From contig NZ_OZ061315.1 of the NCBI RefSeq assembly GCF_964063325.1, positions 3,162,001-3,226,000 of the forward strand: a stretch of DNA of 64,000 bases. Direction: 5' to 3'. This DNA comes from Hafnia alvei (GTDB taxonomy: Bacteria > Pseudomonadota > Gammaproteobacteria > Enterobacterales > Enterobacteriaceae). Shown here in pieces: positions 8,721 through 17,750 of the stretch (within the stretch, counting starts at the first letter, position 1; the number at the start of each line of letters is the position of its first letter). A model generated the notes under the pieces. It searched no databases. It was not told the origin of the DNA and saw only the letters and a list, made by a program, of their open reading frames with translations. The translations under genes and the position numbers were made by a program.

Positions 8721-9065
8721 ATTTCACCCATATTTCCTGCCAAACATTTGTTCATTGCTCACGCCGAACCAAACAGCATGAATTCTTATTATTTAGCGCA
8801 CCGGTAACGCTGAGTGAGCAGCGCAAGATGGGTGCTGTCTTGTGATTCGCCGCACACCTTACGCTGTACGTAACAAAAAATAAACATCACACCCAGCAAT
8901 GTTCAACTTTCCCTCGCCAATCTTCATTATCATTTTTCATAACCATTTTATCAGCGCTCATTTACCTATGCGTTTTGCGCATTACGACTAAGCAATCGGC
9001 ATTTATCCTTTTAAGTTCAGATTGATAGTGTGTGGAACAAGCAAATGGTCAATGAGGTTGAATGT
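8721..9065. other. divergent intergenic region yfcA / racemase
   Basis: 345 bp without a recognisable gene. It should hold promoters in both directions. A short inverted repeat ATGCG-TTTTG-CGCAT (8968-8982) lies 84 bp before the racemase start and could be an operator, but is too short to assign. Confidence 0.4.
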
Positions 9066-9803
9066 ATGCAGCACACGATAGGTATTCTTGGCGGGATGGG
9101 CCCCGCCGCCACGGCAGATATGCTGAGTAAATTCGTACATTTTCGACATGTGGGGCAAGATCAGCAGCATATTCCGATTATCGCTTGCTCGATTCCGGAT
9201 ATTCCCGACCGCAGCGCGTGTCTGCTTTCTGGTGGCCCTTCGCCCTATGATTATCTTGAGCGCTATCTGCATATGCTCGAGAGCGCAGGCGCCGAATGCA
9301 TCGTCATCCCTTGTAACACCGCGCACTACTGGTTTGAACGCCTTCAGCACAGCGCCCATGTTGAGATGATTAATATTCTTGATGCCACGTTGTCCGAACT
9401 GCCCCAACACAGCCAAACCGTAGGATTGCTGGCAACCGACGCCACGCTGGCCACCGGGCTTTACCAGCGCAAATTGGTTCAACAGGGGAAAACGTTATAC
9501 GTTCCTGAAGAGAGTCATCAGCACGCGGTAATGCAGGCGATTTATGCCTACAAAGCAGGAGACCTTTTGCTGTCTCAGACGCTGTTATTCCCACAGATTG
9601 AAGCGCTAATTAAACGCGGCGTAGACACACTGATTATGGGCTGTACAGAGATTCCGCTGATTATTAACACGGAGGTAGATCGTTTTAACTGCACATTCAT
9701 CGACTCAACTGCCGCATTGGTGAGGGCCGCAATCCGCTGGTATGCAGAGAAAAACGGTGAAACGGTTTCAGTTGAACATCCTGAGCTACTCGGTGTGGAA
9801 TAA
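9066..9803 (+). CDS. aspartate/glutamate racemase family protein
   Basis: 245 residues of the Asp/Glu racemase fold: GILGGMGPAATADML at the N-terminus and the two catalytic Cys in PCNTAHYW (about residue 83) and GCTEIPLII (about 190). These cofactor-independent enzymes interconvert L and D isomers by two-base chemistry; the broad-specificity E. coli YgeA is of this type. The start is ATG 9066 with GAGG eight bases upstream, preferred over an in-frame GTG at 9030. Its 3' end overlaps the convergent hypT by 18 bp. The neighbouring isoaspartyl dipeptidase genes suggest it works on aspartate, but the substrate is inferred only. Confidence 0.88.
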   Translation: MQHTIGILGGMGPAATADMLSKFVHFRHVGQDQQHIPIIACSIPDIPDRSACLLSGGPSPYDYLERYLHMLESAGAECIVIPCNTAHYWFERLQHSAHVEMINILDATLSELPQHSQTVGLLATDATLATGLYQRKLVQQGKTLYVPEESHQHAVMQAIYAYKAGDLLLSQTLLFPQIEALIKRGVDTLIMGCTEIPLIINTEVDRFNCTFIDSTAALVRAAIRWYAEKNGETVSVEHPELLGVE

Positions 9804-10682
9804 TTTTTTTAGATCGCGCCAAAAGCTTTCAGCAGTCATGCTCATACGCGTATCCATTCGATACGCGTAAGCATAAATAGGAATCGTCAGAGCCTCTTCG
9901 TCCAGACGTATCAATGTCCCCTGCTCTAACTCAGGTGAAATCAAACAATCTGGCAGCCATGCCACTCCTGAACCATCAAGCACAACCTGCTTTAATAACT
10001 CGCTCATCGATGAAACAAACACGGTACGAAAACTCAGATGCGTATTTTTGGCCAGCATTCGATTGACCAAACGTCCCATGTACGACGTTTGACTGTAATT
10101 TAGCAGTGGAAAATCTTGCTGTTCCAACGAGTAAAGTGGCTGTCCCTGTTCATCACAGGCGCACACTGGAAACAGCTGGGCTTCGAATAACCGAATATGT
10201 GCAAAAGGCGCCTGCAATAAATACTCGTCGTGATAGGAAAGTATAAAATCGCTTTTCCCTTCACGCAGCGTGTTAACCGCGCTGTCCACGTCGATGGCTT
10301 CAACAGCGTAGGCAAAACGACTCGGCATTTGTTTCACGATGGAAGGCAGTAGCCCTAAGGATAATGAATGCGCAGCCGCTATTTTGATTTTGTGTTCAAT
10401 AAAATCGCTGCCGCCGCGCAGCTCGGTGAGGTTGCTTTCAAGCTGCTGTAATAAATTGCGTACCTGCGAGTGAAATACCTTACCGGGTTCAGTCAACTGT
10501 AGAGGAGAGACTTCTCGGTTGAATAACTCGACGCCAGCGGCCTGTTCTAAAGAACGAATCCGACGGCTGAAAGCGGGCTGCGATAGATTGCGCTTCACTG
10601 CGGCCTGAGAAAAATTTCGACACTCTTCCAAGGTCAAAAAATCATATAGCCATTTCGTTTCAATATTGTGCACAATGCTCAT
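9786..10682 (-). CDS. hypT: LysR-type regulator HypT (YjiE)
   Basis: 298 residues from ATG 10682 (AGGA about six bases upstream). The winged helix motif (LEECRNFSQAAVKRNLSQPAFSRRIRSLEQ) and the long shared core KIKIAAAHSLSLGLLPSI closely match E. coli YjiE/HypT, a hypochlorite-responsive LysR regulator also called QseD. In E. coli it also neighbours iadA-yjiG-yjiH, so the whole set seems to have moved as a unit. An in-frame upstream TTG/ATG would add 13 residues crossing a hairpin and is not preferred. Confidence 0.9.
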   Translation of the reverse strand: MSIVHNIETKWLYDFLTLEECRNFSQAAVKRNLSQPAFSRRIRSLEQAAGVELFNREVSPLQLTEPGKVFHSQVRNLLQQLESNLTELRGGSDFIEHKIKIAAAHSLSLGLLPSIVKQMPSRFAYAVEAIDVDSAVNTLREGKSDFILSYHDEYLLQAPFAHIRLFEAQLFPVCACDEQGQPLYSLEQQDFPLLNYSQTSYMGRLVNRMLAKNTHLSFRTVFVSSMSELLKQVVLDGSGVAWLPDCLISPELEQGTLIRLDEEALTIPIYAYAYRMDTRMSMTAESFWRDLKKLFHTE

Positions 10683-10692
10683 CTCAATTCCT

Positions 10693-10750
10693 GTTGTCGC
10701 ACCGAGTCTCATCCAAAACATACTATTAGCATGAGGATCGGCGCGACAAC
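10693..10750. repeat. 20-bp imperfect inverted repeat between iadA and hypT
   Basis: Arms 10693-10712 and 10731-10750 are complementary at 17 of 20 positions, with an 18-nt AT-rich loop. It occupies most of the 78-bp iadA-hypT gap and ends about 10 bp from the hypT start, so it could attenuate read-through, shield the hypT ribosome-binding site, or act as a LysR operator. No T run follows. Confidence 0.65.
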
Positions 10751-10760
10751 AGACAAACCG

Positions 10761-11924
10761 TTATTCGAAGGTTCCTTTCACGCAGGCTTTGCCCTCTTGC
10801 ACCATCAGACGCCCATGGGCATAAACCTGATGAATTGCCAGCGCCGGTGTTAACACCACAAAATCAGCATCGTTACCCACCGCGATTTCACCTTTGCTTT
10901 CCAGCCCAAGGAATTTCGCCACGCTGCGGGTAAATGGAATTAACGCATCAGCAAGCGGCATATTCTGTTCTTGCACCAGCGCCACCAGTGTTTCGAGCAG
11001 GCTCTCAAAGCCTGCGACGCCAATCCCCGTGAGGTTACCCTGAGCATCAAAGACAGGCTGGCTTCCGTTACCGTCAGAGCTCACAGAGAGCAAATCAAGC
11101 GCGACACCAGAGTCTACGGCGCGTCTCACCGCCTGTGACGGCGTGACAGGGCCCGGAATCCCGCTGGTGATATCGATATGCCCGCCCTTTAACGCAAACT
11201 CGATGGCCGCATCAAACAGCGTTTCGCTGCGATTAACATGCGTTGGCAACAGCTTACTCATAGGCACATCGCTGTTTTCCAGAATGGCGTAGAGCGGCGC
11301 TAATCCTTTTTTGCTGCTCCCCATATGAAACACGCTGATTCCGGCTTTGTTACCCAGTAATCCGCCCACCCGTGACTGAGCCGCCATGTTCGCTAATGCG
11401 GCGTCATGCGGTGCTGAAGAGCGGTGATCGGACACCGCACACTTCACGCCGATAACGCGGTCGATCAACGCTACGTCGCGCTCAATGCTGCCGGTGATCG
11501 TCGGCGACGGAATGCTGTAGGCCCCCGTCAGCATATAGGCAGTAATTCCTTCTTCGTTAAGCGCCCGTGTTTTTGCTAATAATGACTCAGGATGTCGAGT
11601 CACCGAATCCGTGCCGAGCAGGCCGATAGCCGTTGTCACGCCCGCCTCAACCAACTTCGATAAACGCACTTCCGGCGTGCGCGTGGCAGGCCCCGCTTCA
11701 CCACCGCCACCGATGAAATGAATATGCTGATCGATAAACCCGGGACACAGTATTAATCCATTTAGATCGATAACCTTGCAGTCGGGTAAAACATCGCTTG
11801 GGATCTGCGGGGCAACGGCCAATATTTTGCCGTAGGCCAGTAAAACATCCTGAACCCCCAATGACTGAGGTGCATAAACCTGAGCCCCACGTAACAACAT
11901 AAATCCTGCGGAAGTTAAGTCCAT
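10761..11924 (-). CDS. iadA: isoaspartyl dipeptidase (beta-aspartyl peptidase)
   Basis: 387 residues (E. coli IadA 390), an amidohydrolase-superfamily enzyme that hydrolyses beta-aspartyl dipeptides arising from damaged proteins. Metal ligands are visible: GFIDQHIHFIGGGGE (first HxH), CAVSDHRSSAPH, LLPTHVNRSETLF, and SSDGNGS carrying the catalytic Asp. It is the third gene of yjiH-yjiG-iadA, 13 bp after yjiG. Released aspartate could be used directly or racemised by the neighbouring enzyme. Confidence 0.94.
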   Translation of the reverse strand: MDLTSAGFMLLRGAQVYAPQSLGVQDVLLAYGKILAVAPQIPSDVLPDCKVIDLNGLILCPGFIDQHIHFIGGGGEAGPATRTPEVRLSKLVEAGVTTAIGLLGTDSVTRHPESLLAKTRALNEEGITAYMLTGAYSIPSPTITGSIERDVALIDRVIGVKCAVSDHRSSAPHDAALANMAAQSRVGGLLGNKAGISVFHMGSSKKGLAPLYAILENSDVPMSKLLPTHVNRSETLFDAAIEFALKGGHIDITSGIPGPVTPSQAVRRAVDSGVALDLLSVSSDGNGSQPVFDAQGNLTGIGVAGFESLLETLVALVQEQNMPLADALIPFTRSVAKFLGLESKGEIAVGNDADFVVLTPALAIHQVYAHGRLMVQEGKACVKGTFE

Positions 11925-11937
11925 TTCAGGCTCCTCG

Positions 11938-12402
11938 TTATCTCACAATCAGTTGCATAACCCAGATCGACAGCAGCGAGTTAATCACGCAAATGCCGAT
12001 AATATGGGGATAATATTTGGCGTTAACTTCCGCCGTACCGAGGCAACGCCCAACGTTTTGAACCGGGTTTCCCATCAAGTAAATGGCAGGTAATAACACC
12101 GTAACGTCATGCCCACTGAGCGTTCCCGCCGTCACTAAACTCGCGGCAACCCCAACTGCGCCGCCCATACTGAGCAATGACGCCAGCAAAACCGTCGCCG
12201 CTTCACCGGGCAATCCCCATAGAGCCATGATCGGCTGACAAACGTCACCCACTAAAGTGAGTAATCCGGTAATTTTCAATGCTTGAATAATAACGAACGC
12301 CATCACCACGTTAGGCAGTAAATTCGTTGTTGCGATGGTAAAGCCTCGTCGAGCGCCATCAATAAACATATCCATCACATTTTTGCGTACTTGAGCCGTC
12401 AT
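11938..12402 (-). CDS. yjiG: YjiG inner-membrane protein (nucleoside-recognition/gate domain)
   Basis: 154 residues from ATG 12402 (start MTAQVRKNVMDMFIDGARRGF), nearly identical by eye to E. coli YjiG. Four hydrophobic segments and a Gate-domain glycine-rich stretch (LLSMGGAVGVAASLVTAG). It pairs with YjiH, and together they probably form a transporter for the peptides or products handled by IadA (inferred from the operon). A longer frame from 12510 overlaps yjiH and is rejected. Confidence 0.9.
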   Translation of the reverse strand: MTAQVRKNVMDMFIDGARRGFTIATTNLLPNVVMAFVIIQALKITGLLTLVGDVCQPIMALWGLPGEAATVLLASLLSMGGAVGVAASLVTAGTLSGHDVTVLLPAIYLMGNPVQNVGRCLGTAEVNAKYYPHIIGICVINSLLSIWVMQLIVR

Positions 12403-12406
12403 GGTT

Positions 12407-13087
12407 TTAGTCCTTATTTTTGGCAACGCGCTGCTCAGCAACATTGATATATATCCGCAGAATGTTCGCCCCGACGAATTTAAATAATAAAATAACGCCA
12501 AGTGGAACAATTACCGACGTTCCTAAAAAAGCAAATACGGCGACGCCTGATGAAAAATAGTTAGTAATAATGGCGCTTCCGCTGGTTTGATAGGCGGCAA
12601 AAATAACTTTTTCCTGCTCGGTGATTTCACCGTCCTGCGCCAATTCTTTAGTCATCCCTGCTGCTGCATCGGTATTTTGTAGGTTGGCAATCAGCGCCAG
12701 CGAGCAAATCCCTGGGATGCCGAGCAATGGGCGTAATATAGGCGTCATCAGCTGCTGGGCGGCGCGCAGCCCTCCGAGTCCATCGGTAACGGCAATAATT
12801 CCCAGCGATAAAATCACCGACGGTGCCAGCTCAAGCGCAAACAGAAAACCATCTTTAGCGCCTGTCCCATTCACGCCTCGGAATGTTAATGCCGTCTTTG
12901 CACTATCACCATTTACGTGACCAAAGGAACCGTTAAGAACGGTGAAATCAAAAACTCGCCACCAGCCATCACTGCCGGAAAACATACCTGAAAAGAAAAT
13001 AATGGTGAGAAAAAATGAAAGGTAACCTACCCACGTGACTTTTATTTTCTGGCTGGGTATTGCCAGTTCTGATTCTTGATTTGCCAT
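12407..13087 (-). CDS. yjiH: YjiH inner-membrane protein (nucleoside-recognition domain)
   Basis: 226 residues (E. coli YjiH 227). Five to six hydrophobic segments with the Gate-type core DGFLFALELAPSVILSLGII, GIPGICSLALIANLQNTDAAAG and FAAYQTSGSAIITNYFSSG. First gene of yjiH-yjiG-iadA, separated from yjiG by 4 bp. Its promoter should lie in the 290 bp before it, downstream of the mepA terminator. Confidence 0.9.
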   Translation of the reverse strand: MANQESELAIPSQKIKVTWVGYLSFFLTIIFFSGMFSGSDGWWRVFDFTVLNGSFGHVNGDSAKTALTFRGVNGTGAKDGFLFALELAPSVILSLGIIAVTDGLGGLRAAQQLMTPILRPLLGIPGICSLALIANLQNTDAAAGMTKELAQDGEITEQEKVIFAAYQTSGSAIITNYFSSGVAVFAFLGTSVIVPLGVILLFKFVGANILRIYINVAEQRVAKNKD

Positions 13088-13340
13088 ATATTCCCTGTCC
13101 TGTGTTTACAAATATATCCCTGCCATATTTGAAATTACCGTTTCGATGCAATGCCAATTATTGGGGATATAGATTAATAATGTTTATGGAAATCTATTCT
13201 GCACTTCTTCGCGCGCTTAATAATTTAAATAGCATGGCCAGAAGACCGATTTCGAACATAACATGTGATGAATAAAACAGGAAAATGCAAGAATGGTTTT
13301 TGCTATGCAAAAAACGCATAACGAGGGAAATAGCGATAAA

Positions 13341-13369
13341 AAAACGCTCCATGATAGGAGCGTTTTTAT
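13341..13369. terminator. terminator after mepA
   Basis: AACGCTCC and GGAGCGTT (13343-13350, 13357-13364) pair around ATGATA, flanked by A and T runs, so it can act in both directions. It separates mepA from the yjiH operon. Confidence 0.85.
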
Positions 13370-13378
13370 TTCACCGAA

Positions 13379-14224
13379 TTAACCCGCAAAGTGGTTATCC
13401 AACAATGCCTGACACGATGGTGGCAATGGCGGCGGCGTTGATGGCCTTGACGGTTTACTGCCCGGAGGCGGTGGCTGGAACCAGCTCGCCAATTCGGCAC
13501 CACAGCCATCACCGGCCGGCGGTGGCGTTTGGTCTTCACACTCAAGACTGTTTGCCGGACAGCGCAAACGCACATGCATATGAGCACGATGCGCAAACCA
13601 AGGTCGAACCTTGCGCAACCAATCACGGTCGCTGCCTGCGGTGTCACACAGCTTTTGTTTAATCGCTGGGTTAACAAAAATGCGCGTCACTTCGTTATCT
13701 TTTGCCGCCAGCTTAATCAGCTCACCGGTTTCAGGGCGCCATTGTGAAGGGATCACGTTGCGACCATTCACCGCCACTAAATCAATCGGCGTTGGCTTCA
13801 AAAGCTGCTGCTGGCTCCAGCGCTGTTTAGGCAGTTGCAGCCAGATATCAACGTCTAAGCCGGACTGGTGGCTCGCATGTCCGCCGTTGAAACGCCCACC
13901 GGCAGGCATTGCCATATCACCAATCAGCAGCGTTCCCATTTGGCGTTGATTCACTTCTCCCGCCAAACGGTTAATAAACGCTAACAAATCCGGATGACCA
14001 TAATAGCGGTGCTGATCGGGACGCATCACCTGATAGTCATTAGCCTGTAACGGTAGCGGGTTAGCTCCCACGATGCAGCCATTGGCAAAACCACCAATCG
14101 CCTGTGCGGCACCCGGTACAGGCTGAGTAATCTGCTGCCACGGCGTGAGCGCCATCGCTTGTGCGCTGACCGCCAACGCAAACAAACCCGCCATGTAACA
14201 CTTCATTTTTTGCATAAAAGACAA
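13379..14224 (-). CDS. mepA: penicillin-insensitive murein endopeptidase
   Basis: 281 residues with signal peptide (AGLFALAVSAQAMA). A LAS-family zinc endopeptidase that cuts DD and LD peptide crosslinks of periplasmic murein. The zinc set is present: FNGGHASHQSGLDVDIW (His, Asp) and HRAHMHVRLRCP (His), with DGCGAELASWF near the end. The C-terminus is extended by a proline-rich tail (PPPPGSKPSRPSTPPPLPPS). It follows aroC by 29 bp in the same direction. Confidence 0.95.
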   Translation of the reverse strand: MSFMQKMKCYMAGLFALAVSAQAMALTPWQQITQPVPGAAQAIGGFANGCIVGANPLPLQANDYQVMRPDQHRYYGHPDLLAFINRLAGEVNQRQMGTLLIGDMAMPAGGRFNGGHASHQSGLDVDIWLQLPKQRWSQQQLLKPTPIDLVAVNGRNVIPSQWRPETGELIKLAAKDNEVTRIFVNPAIKQKLCDTAGSDRDWLRKVRPWFAHRAHMHVRLRCPANSLECEDQTPPPAGDGCGAELASWFQPPPPGSKPSRPSTPPPLPPSCQALLDNHFAG

Positions 14225-14253
14225 ACCATCATCAAAAATGAGCCCAAGGCCAT

Positions 14254-15339
14254 TTAGAAACGCGGAACGTTAGAAATCACGTCCCCACACTGCGCACGCT
14301 GGCGCAGCAAATGATCCATCAACACGATCGCCATCATCGCTTCCGCAATCGGCACCGCACGGATGCCAACGCAGGGATCGTGACGTCCACGCGTCACCAT
14401 TTCAACGGCTTCGCCTTGGCGATTGATGGTTTTGCCCGGTACCATAATGCTAGACGTCGGCTTTAAGGCTAAGTGCGCAACAATATCCTGACCGCTGCTG
14501 ATGCCGCCCAAAATGCCGCCAGCATGGTTGCTTTGGAAACCTTCCGGCGTAATTTCATCGCGATTTTCACTGCCGCGCTTGTTCACAACCGCGAAACCAT
14601 CACCAATTTCAACGCCTTTCACCGCATTGATGCTCATCAGCGCATGGGCCAAATCCGCATCTAAGCGATCGAATACCGGCTCGCCTAAGCCAACCGGCAC
14701 TTTTTCAGCAACCACGGTCACTTTAGCCCCGATGGAGTCGCCCTCTTTTTTCAGCGCACGCATCAGTTCGTCTAAGTTTTCTAGCTGAGAAGGATCGGGA
14801 CAGAAGAACGGGTTTTGCTCTACCTGATCCCAATCTTTGATTTCGCAGGTGATATCACCCATCTGAGTCAGACAGCCACGGATCTGTACGCCGTATTTTT
14901 CTTTTAAGAATTTTTTGGCAATAGCGCCAGCGGCAACGCGCATCGCGGTTTCGCGCGCAGAAGAACGACCGCCACCGCGGTAATCGCGCGTACCGTATTT
15001 TTGTTCATAGGTGTAATCCGCATGGCCTGGACGGAATAAGTCTTTGATAGCGCCGTAATCTTGCGAACGCTGATCGGTGTTTTCAATCATCAACCCAATG
15101 CTGGTGCCGGTGGTAATACCTTCAAACACCCCCGAAAGAATACGTACCTGATCGGGTTCACGGCGTTGAGTGGTGTAGCGCGACGTCCCTGGGCGACGGC
15201 GATCTAAATCGTGCTGAAGATCGGCTTCGGTCAGAGGAATGCCCGGCGGTACGCCGTCAACGATACAGCCTAATGCGATACCATGTGATTCACCGAACGT
15301 GGTGACTCGGAAAAATTGCCCAATGCTATTGCCTGCCAT
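14254..15339 (-). CDS. aroC: chorismate synthase
   Basis: 361 residues, the normal length. It converts EPSP to chorismate with reduced FMN, the last shikimate-pathway step. Signatures: GESHGIALGCIVDGVPPG, RRPGTSRYTTQRREPDQV, DYRGGGRSSARETAMRVAAG and RGRHDPCVGIRAVPIAE. It lies between prmB and mepA in the standard order, with a 138-bp gap after prmB that should hold a promoter. Confidence 0.98.
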   Translation of the reverse strand: MAGNSIGQFFRVTTFGESHGIALGCIVDGVPPGIPLTEADLQHDLDRRRPGTSRYTTQRREPDQVRILSGVFEGITTGTSIGLMIENTDQRSQDYGAIKDLFRPGHADYTYEQKYGTRDYRGGGRSSARETAMRVAAGAIAKKFLKEKYGVQIRGCLTQMGDITCEIKDWDQVEQNPFFCPDPSQLENLDELMRALKKEGDSIGAKVTVVAEKVPVGLGEPVFDRLDADLAHALMSINAVKGVEIGDGFAVVNKRGSENRDEITPEGFQSNHAGGILGGISSGQDIVAHLALKPTSSIMVPGKTINRQGEAVEMVTRGRHDPCVGIRAVPIAEAMMAIVLMDHLLRQRAQCGDVISNVPRF

Positions 15340-15477
15340 GCGCGGCTCCTTAGCGTTGTTTTCTGACTTGCAGATGAATGTTGTGTTTTAGTGTCATGAA
15401 CCGCGCAGAGTCTCTACGCCCCTTCCGTTCATTAAGAAGAGGCGCATACCTGCGCGATTTGCACGCGTAACCTGTTT

Positions 15478-16410
15478 CTACGAACGGTAGAGCGCGAAGT
15501 GTGGTGCACAGTCGATCAGTTGCTGTTTGGTCAGCATGAAGACGCCGTCTCCGCCGTTTTCAAACTCTAACCATACGAATGGAATATCCGGGTACTGATC
15601 CATCAGATGCACCATGCTGTTACCCACTTCGCAAATCAATACGCCGTCATCGGTAAGATAATCAGGCGCACAGGCCAGAATACGACGTGTCAGTTTCAGA
15701 CCATCGCTGCCTGCGGCCAAGCCCAATTCGGGTTCGAAGCGGAACTCTTCCGGTAGATCAGACATATCCTCTTCGTCCACATACGGCGGATTAGTCACGA
15801 TCAGATCGTACTGCAGCGGAGGCAACTCGCGGAACAGATCCGAGCGGATCGGCGTAACGCTTTGATCCAGACCATGCTCCTGAATATTTTGCTCGGTGAC
15901 AGACAGCACGTCCGTTGAAATATCGACGGCGTCAACTTCGGCTTCAGGGAATGCATAGGCGCAAGCAATGGCAATGCAGCCGCTGCCGGTACACATATCT
16001 AAAATGTGGCTTGGATTGTGGTCGATAATGCCGCTGAAACGATTGTCTATAAGCTCACCAATCGGAGAACGCGGAACCAGCACACGCTCATCCACATAGA
16101 ATTCATGTCCGCAGAACCACGCTTTGTTGGTCAGATAAGCAACTGGGATACGATCGTTCACGCGGCGGATCACGCGCTCAACGATACGATGACGTTCGCT
16201 TAGCGTTAGACGCGCAGAACGCATATCTTCTGGAATATCCATTGGCAGGTATAAGGTCGGCAGCACCAGTTGCACCGCTTCGTCCCACGGATTATCTGTG
16301 CCGTGACCATAGTAGATATTCGCTGCATTAAAACGACTGACGGTCCAGCGCAGCATATCTTGAATGGTGTGCAGCTCATTCACCGCTTCATCGACGAAAA
16401 TCTTGTCCAA
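15478..16410 (-). CDS. prmB: ribosomal protein uL3 glutamine N5-methyltransferase
   Basis: Methylates a glutamine of ribosomal protein L3. SAM-binding loop ILDMCTGSGCIAIACAYAFP and the NPPY catalytic motif (DLIVTNPPYVDEEDM) are clear. The start is probably TTG at 16410: GGAGG lies five bases upstream and the length becomes 310, equal to the E. coli protein. An upstream in-frame TTG (16422) would add four residues but overlaps the ribosome-binding site. Diverges from smrB. Confidence 0.94.
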   Translation of the reverse strand: MDKIFVDEAVNELHTIQDMLRWTVSRFNAANIYYGHGTDNPWDEAVQLVLPTLYLPMDIPEDMRSARLTLSERHRIVERVIRRVNDRIPVAYLTNKAWFCGHEFYVDERVLVPRSPIGELIDNRFSGIIDHNPSHILDMCTGSGCIAIACAYAFPEAEVDAVDISTDVLSVTEQNIQEHGLDQSVTPIRSDLFRELPPLQYDLIVTNPPYVDEEDMSDLPEEFRFEPELGLAAGSDGLKLTRRILACAPDYLTDDGVLICEVGNSMVHLMDQYPDIPFVWLEFENGGDGVFMLTKQQLIDCAPHFALYRS

Positions 16411-16652
16411 ATTAGCCTCCAACAGACCTGTTCTTTGGCTTCATGCGCGCCATAAAAGCGGTCATGAAACCTCAATAATGAGAAAAGTAAGCAATCCCGT
16501 AGTTTGCCATGAAGAGCCCCACAAATCAGCAGGAATATAGCCGTCGCGGATATGAGCGCCTAGCGTTGAGGAAAGATAGGTGACGAGTTTTTCTTAGATG
16601 CAGCGTGAAGTTTAGATACACTATGCATAAGAGTGACTAAGGCAGATTAATA

Positions 16653-17195
16653 ATGAAGAAAAATAAAACAATCAGCGGCGAAGATGCCGCCCTTTTTCGT
16701 GAGTCCATCAGCGGAGCACGTAGGATTGCGCAAGATACCGTGGTACATAAGCCCAAGCGCAGTACACGCAAAATAGCGCCAGAAAAAATGCTGCAAGAGC
16801 AAATTGATGCCAGCTTCTATTTTTCAGATGAATTTCAACCACAGTTGGATAGTGAAGGGCCGACGCGTTATATCCGCCCCGATGCCAGTCATTTTGAGCT
16901 CAAGAAACTACGCCGTGGCGATTATTCCCCCGAGCTATTTTTAGATTTACACGGTTTAACCCAGCAACAGGCAAAGCAGGAGTTAGGCGCGCTGATCGCG
17001 GCGTGTCGGCGGGAACATGTGCATTGCGCCTGCGTGATGCACGGTCACGGCAAACATATTCTTAAACAACAAACGCCGCTTTGGCTCGCTCAGCATCCAG
17101 ACGTCGTCGCATTTCACCAAGCGTCTCGTGAATGGGGCGGCGATGCGGCGTTGTTAATATTGATTGAAATTGATGAGCGGGAAGAACGTCGGTAA
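16653..17195 (+). CDS. smrB: SmrB, ribosome-rescue endonuclease
   Basis: 180 residues (E. coli 183). The Smr domain occupies the C-terminal half: LDLHGLTQQQAKQELGALI, then CVMHGHGKHILKQQTPLWL. SmrB cleaves mRNA between collided ribosomes. Single gene, convergent with sixA and divergent from prmB. Confidence 0.94.
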   Translation: MKKNKTISGEDAALFRESISGARRIAQDTVVHKPKRSTRKIAPEKMLQEQIDASFYFSDEFQPQLDSEGPTRYIRPDASHFELKKLRRGDYSPELFLDLHGLTQQQAKQELGALIAACRREHVHCACVMHGHGKHILKQQTPLWLAQHPDVVAFHQASREWGGDAALLILIEIDEREERR

Positions 17196-17267
17196 TCGAT
17201 AGATATTCGATATAGATATTCGATAGATGTGGCGGCGATTGCCGCCACATCGGCAAAACGAGAAGCG

Positions 17268-17750
17268 TTAAACTTTTGCCATGACCTGTGCAGGACCAAC
17301 CTGCCAGTCAAATACACCGCGTTCGGCGTTGATGTCAAAAGAGACACCGGCAACCGCAGACGTTGCAAACATCGGAGGTGCTTCTTCAGGGCAGAGCTCA
17401 GATACCAGATAGCCAACCAAGGGCAGATGCGAAATCACTAACACGCTGCCGATACCGGTTTTCGCTAACGCTTCCAGATAGCACCCTACCATAGCGGCAT
17501 CGCCGCCTGGTGTTAGCTCTGGCATCACCTCAACATCTTCAGGTAATGCTAAGCCTTCTCGTACTGCCGTCAGCGTTTGCTGGGCTCGCAGATAAGGGCT
17601 CACTAACACCTTTTCAATTTTGCATGATTGCGTCTGTAGCCAAGAGGCCATACAGACTGATTCATCGTGACCACGGGTCGTCAGAGGCCTAATTGAATCG
17701 CTAGCTGCTTCAAGAGCGGCCTCACCATGACGCATAATAAAAACTTGCAT
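17268..17750 (-). CDS. sixA: phosphohistidine phosphatase SixA
   Basis: 160 residues of the histidine-phosphatase superfamily, with catalytic RHG at residues 7-9 (MQVFIMRHGEA), SPYLRAQQT and VISHLPLVGYL. SixA removes phosphate from histidine of phosphorelay or PTSNtr proteins. The convergent smrB ends 72 bp away. Confidence 0.94.
   Translation of the reverse strand: MQVFIMRHGEAALEAASDSIRPLTTRGHDESVCMASWLQTQSCKIEKVLVSPYLRAQQTLTAVREGLALPEDVEVMPELTPGGDAAMVGCYLEALAKTGIGSVLVISHLPLVGYLVSELCPEEAPPMFATSAVAGVSFDINAERGVFDWQVGPAQVMAKV

Noticed and set aside
8915..8945. Fur box before the racemase gene
   Set aside because: Only one GATAAT-like hexamer is convincing; the rest is ordinary AT-rich sequence.
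12403..12510. longer start for yjiG
   Set aside because: It would overlap yjiH by about 100 bp; the ATG at 12402 matches the E. coli protein.
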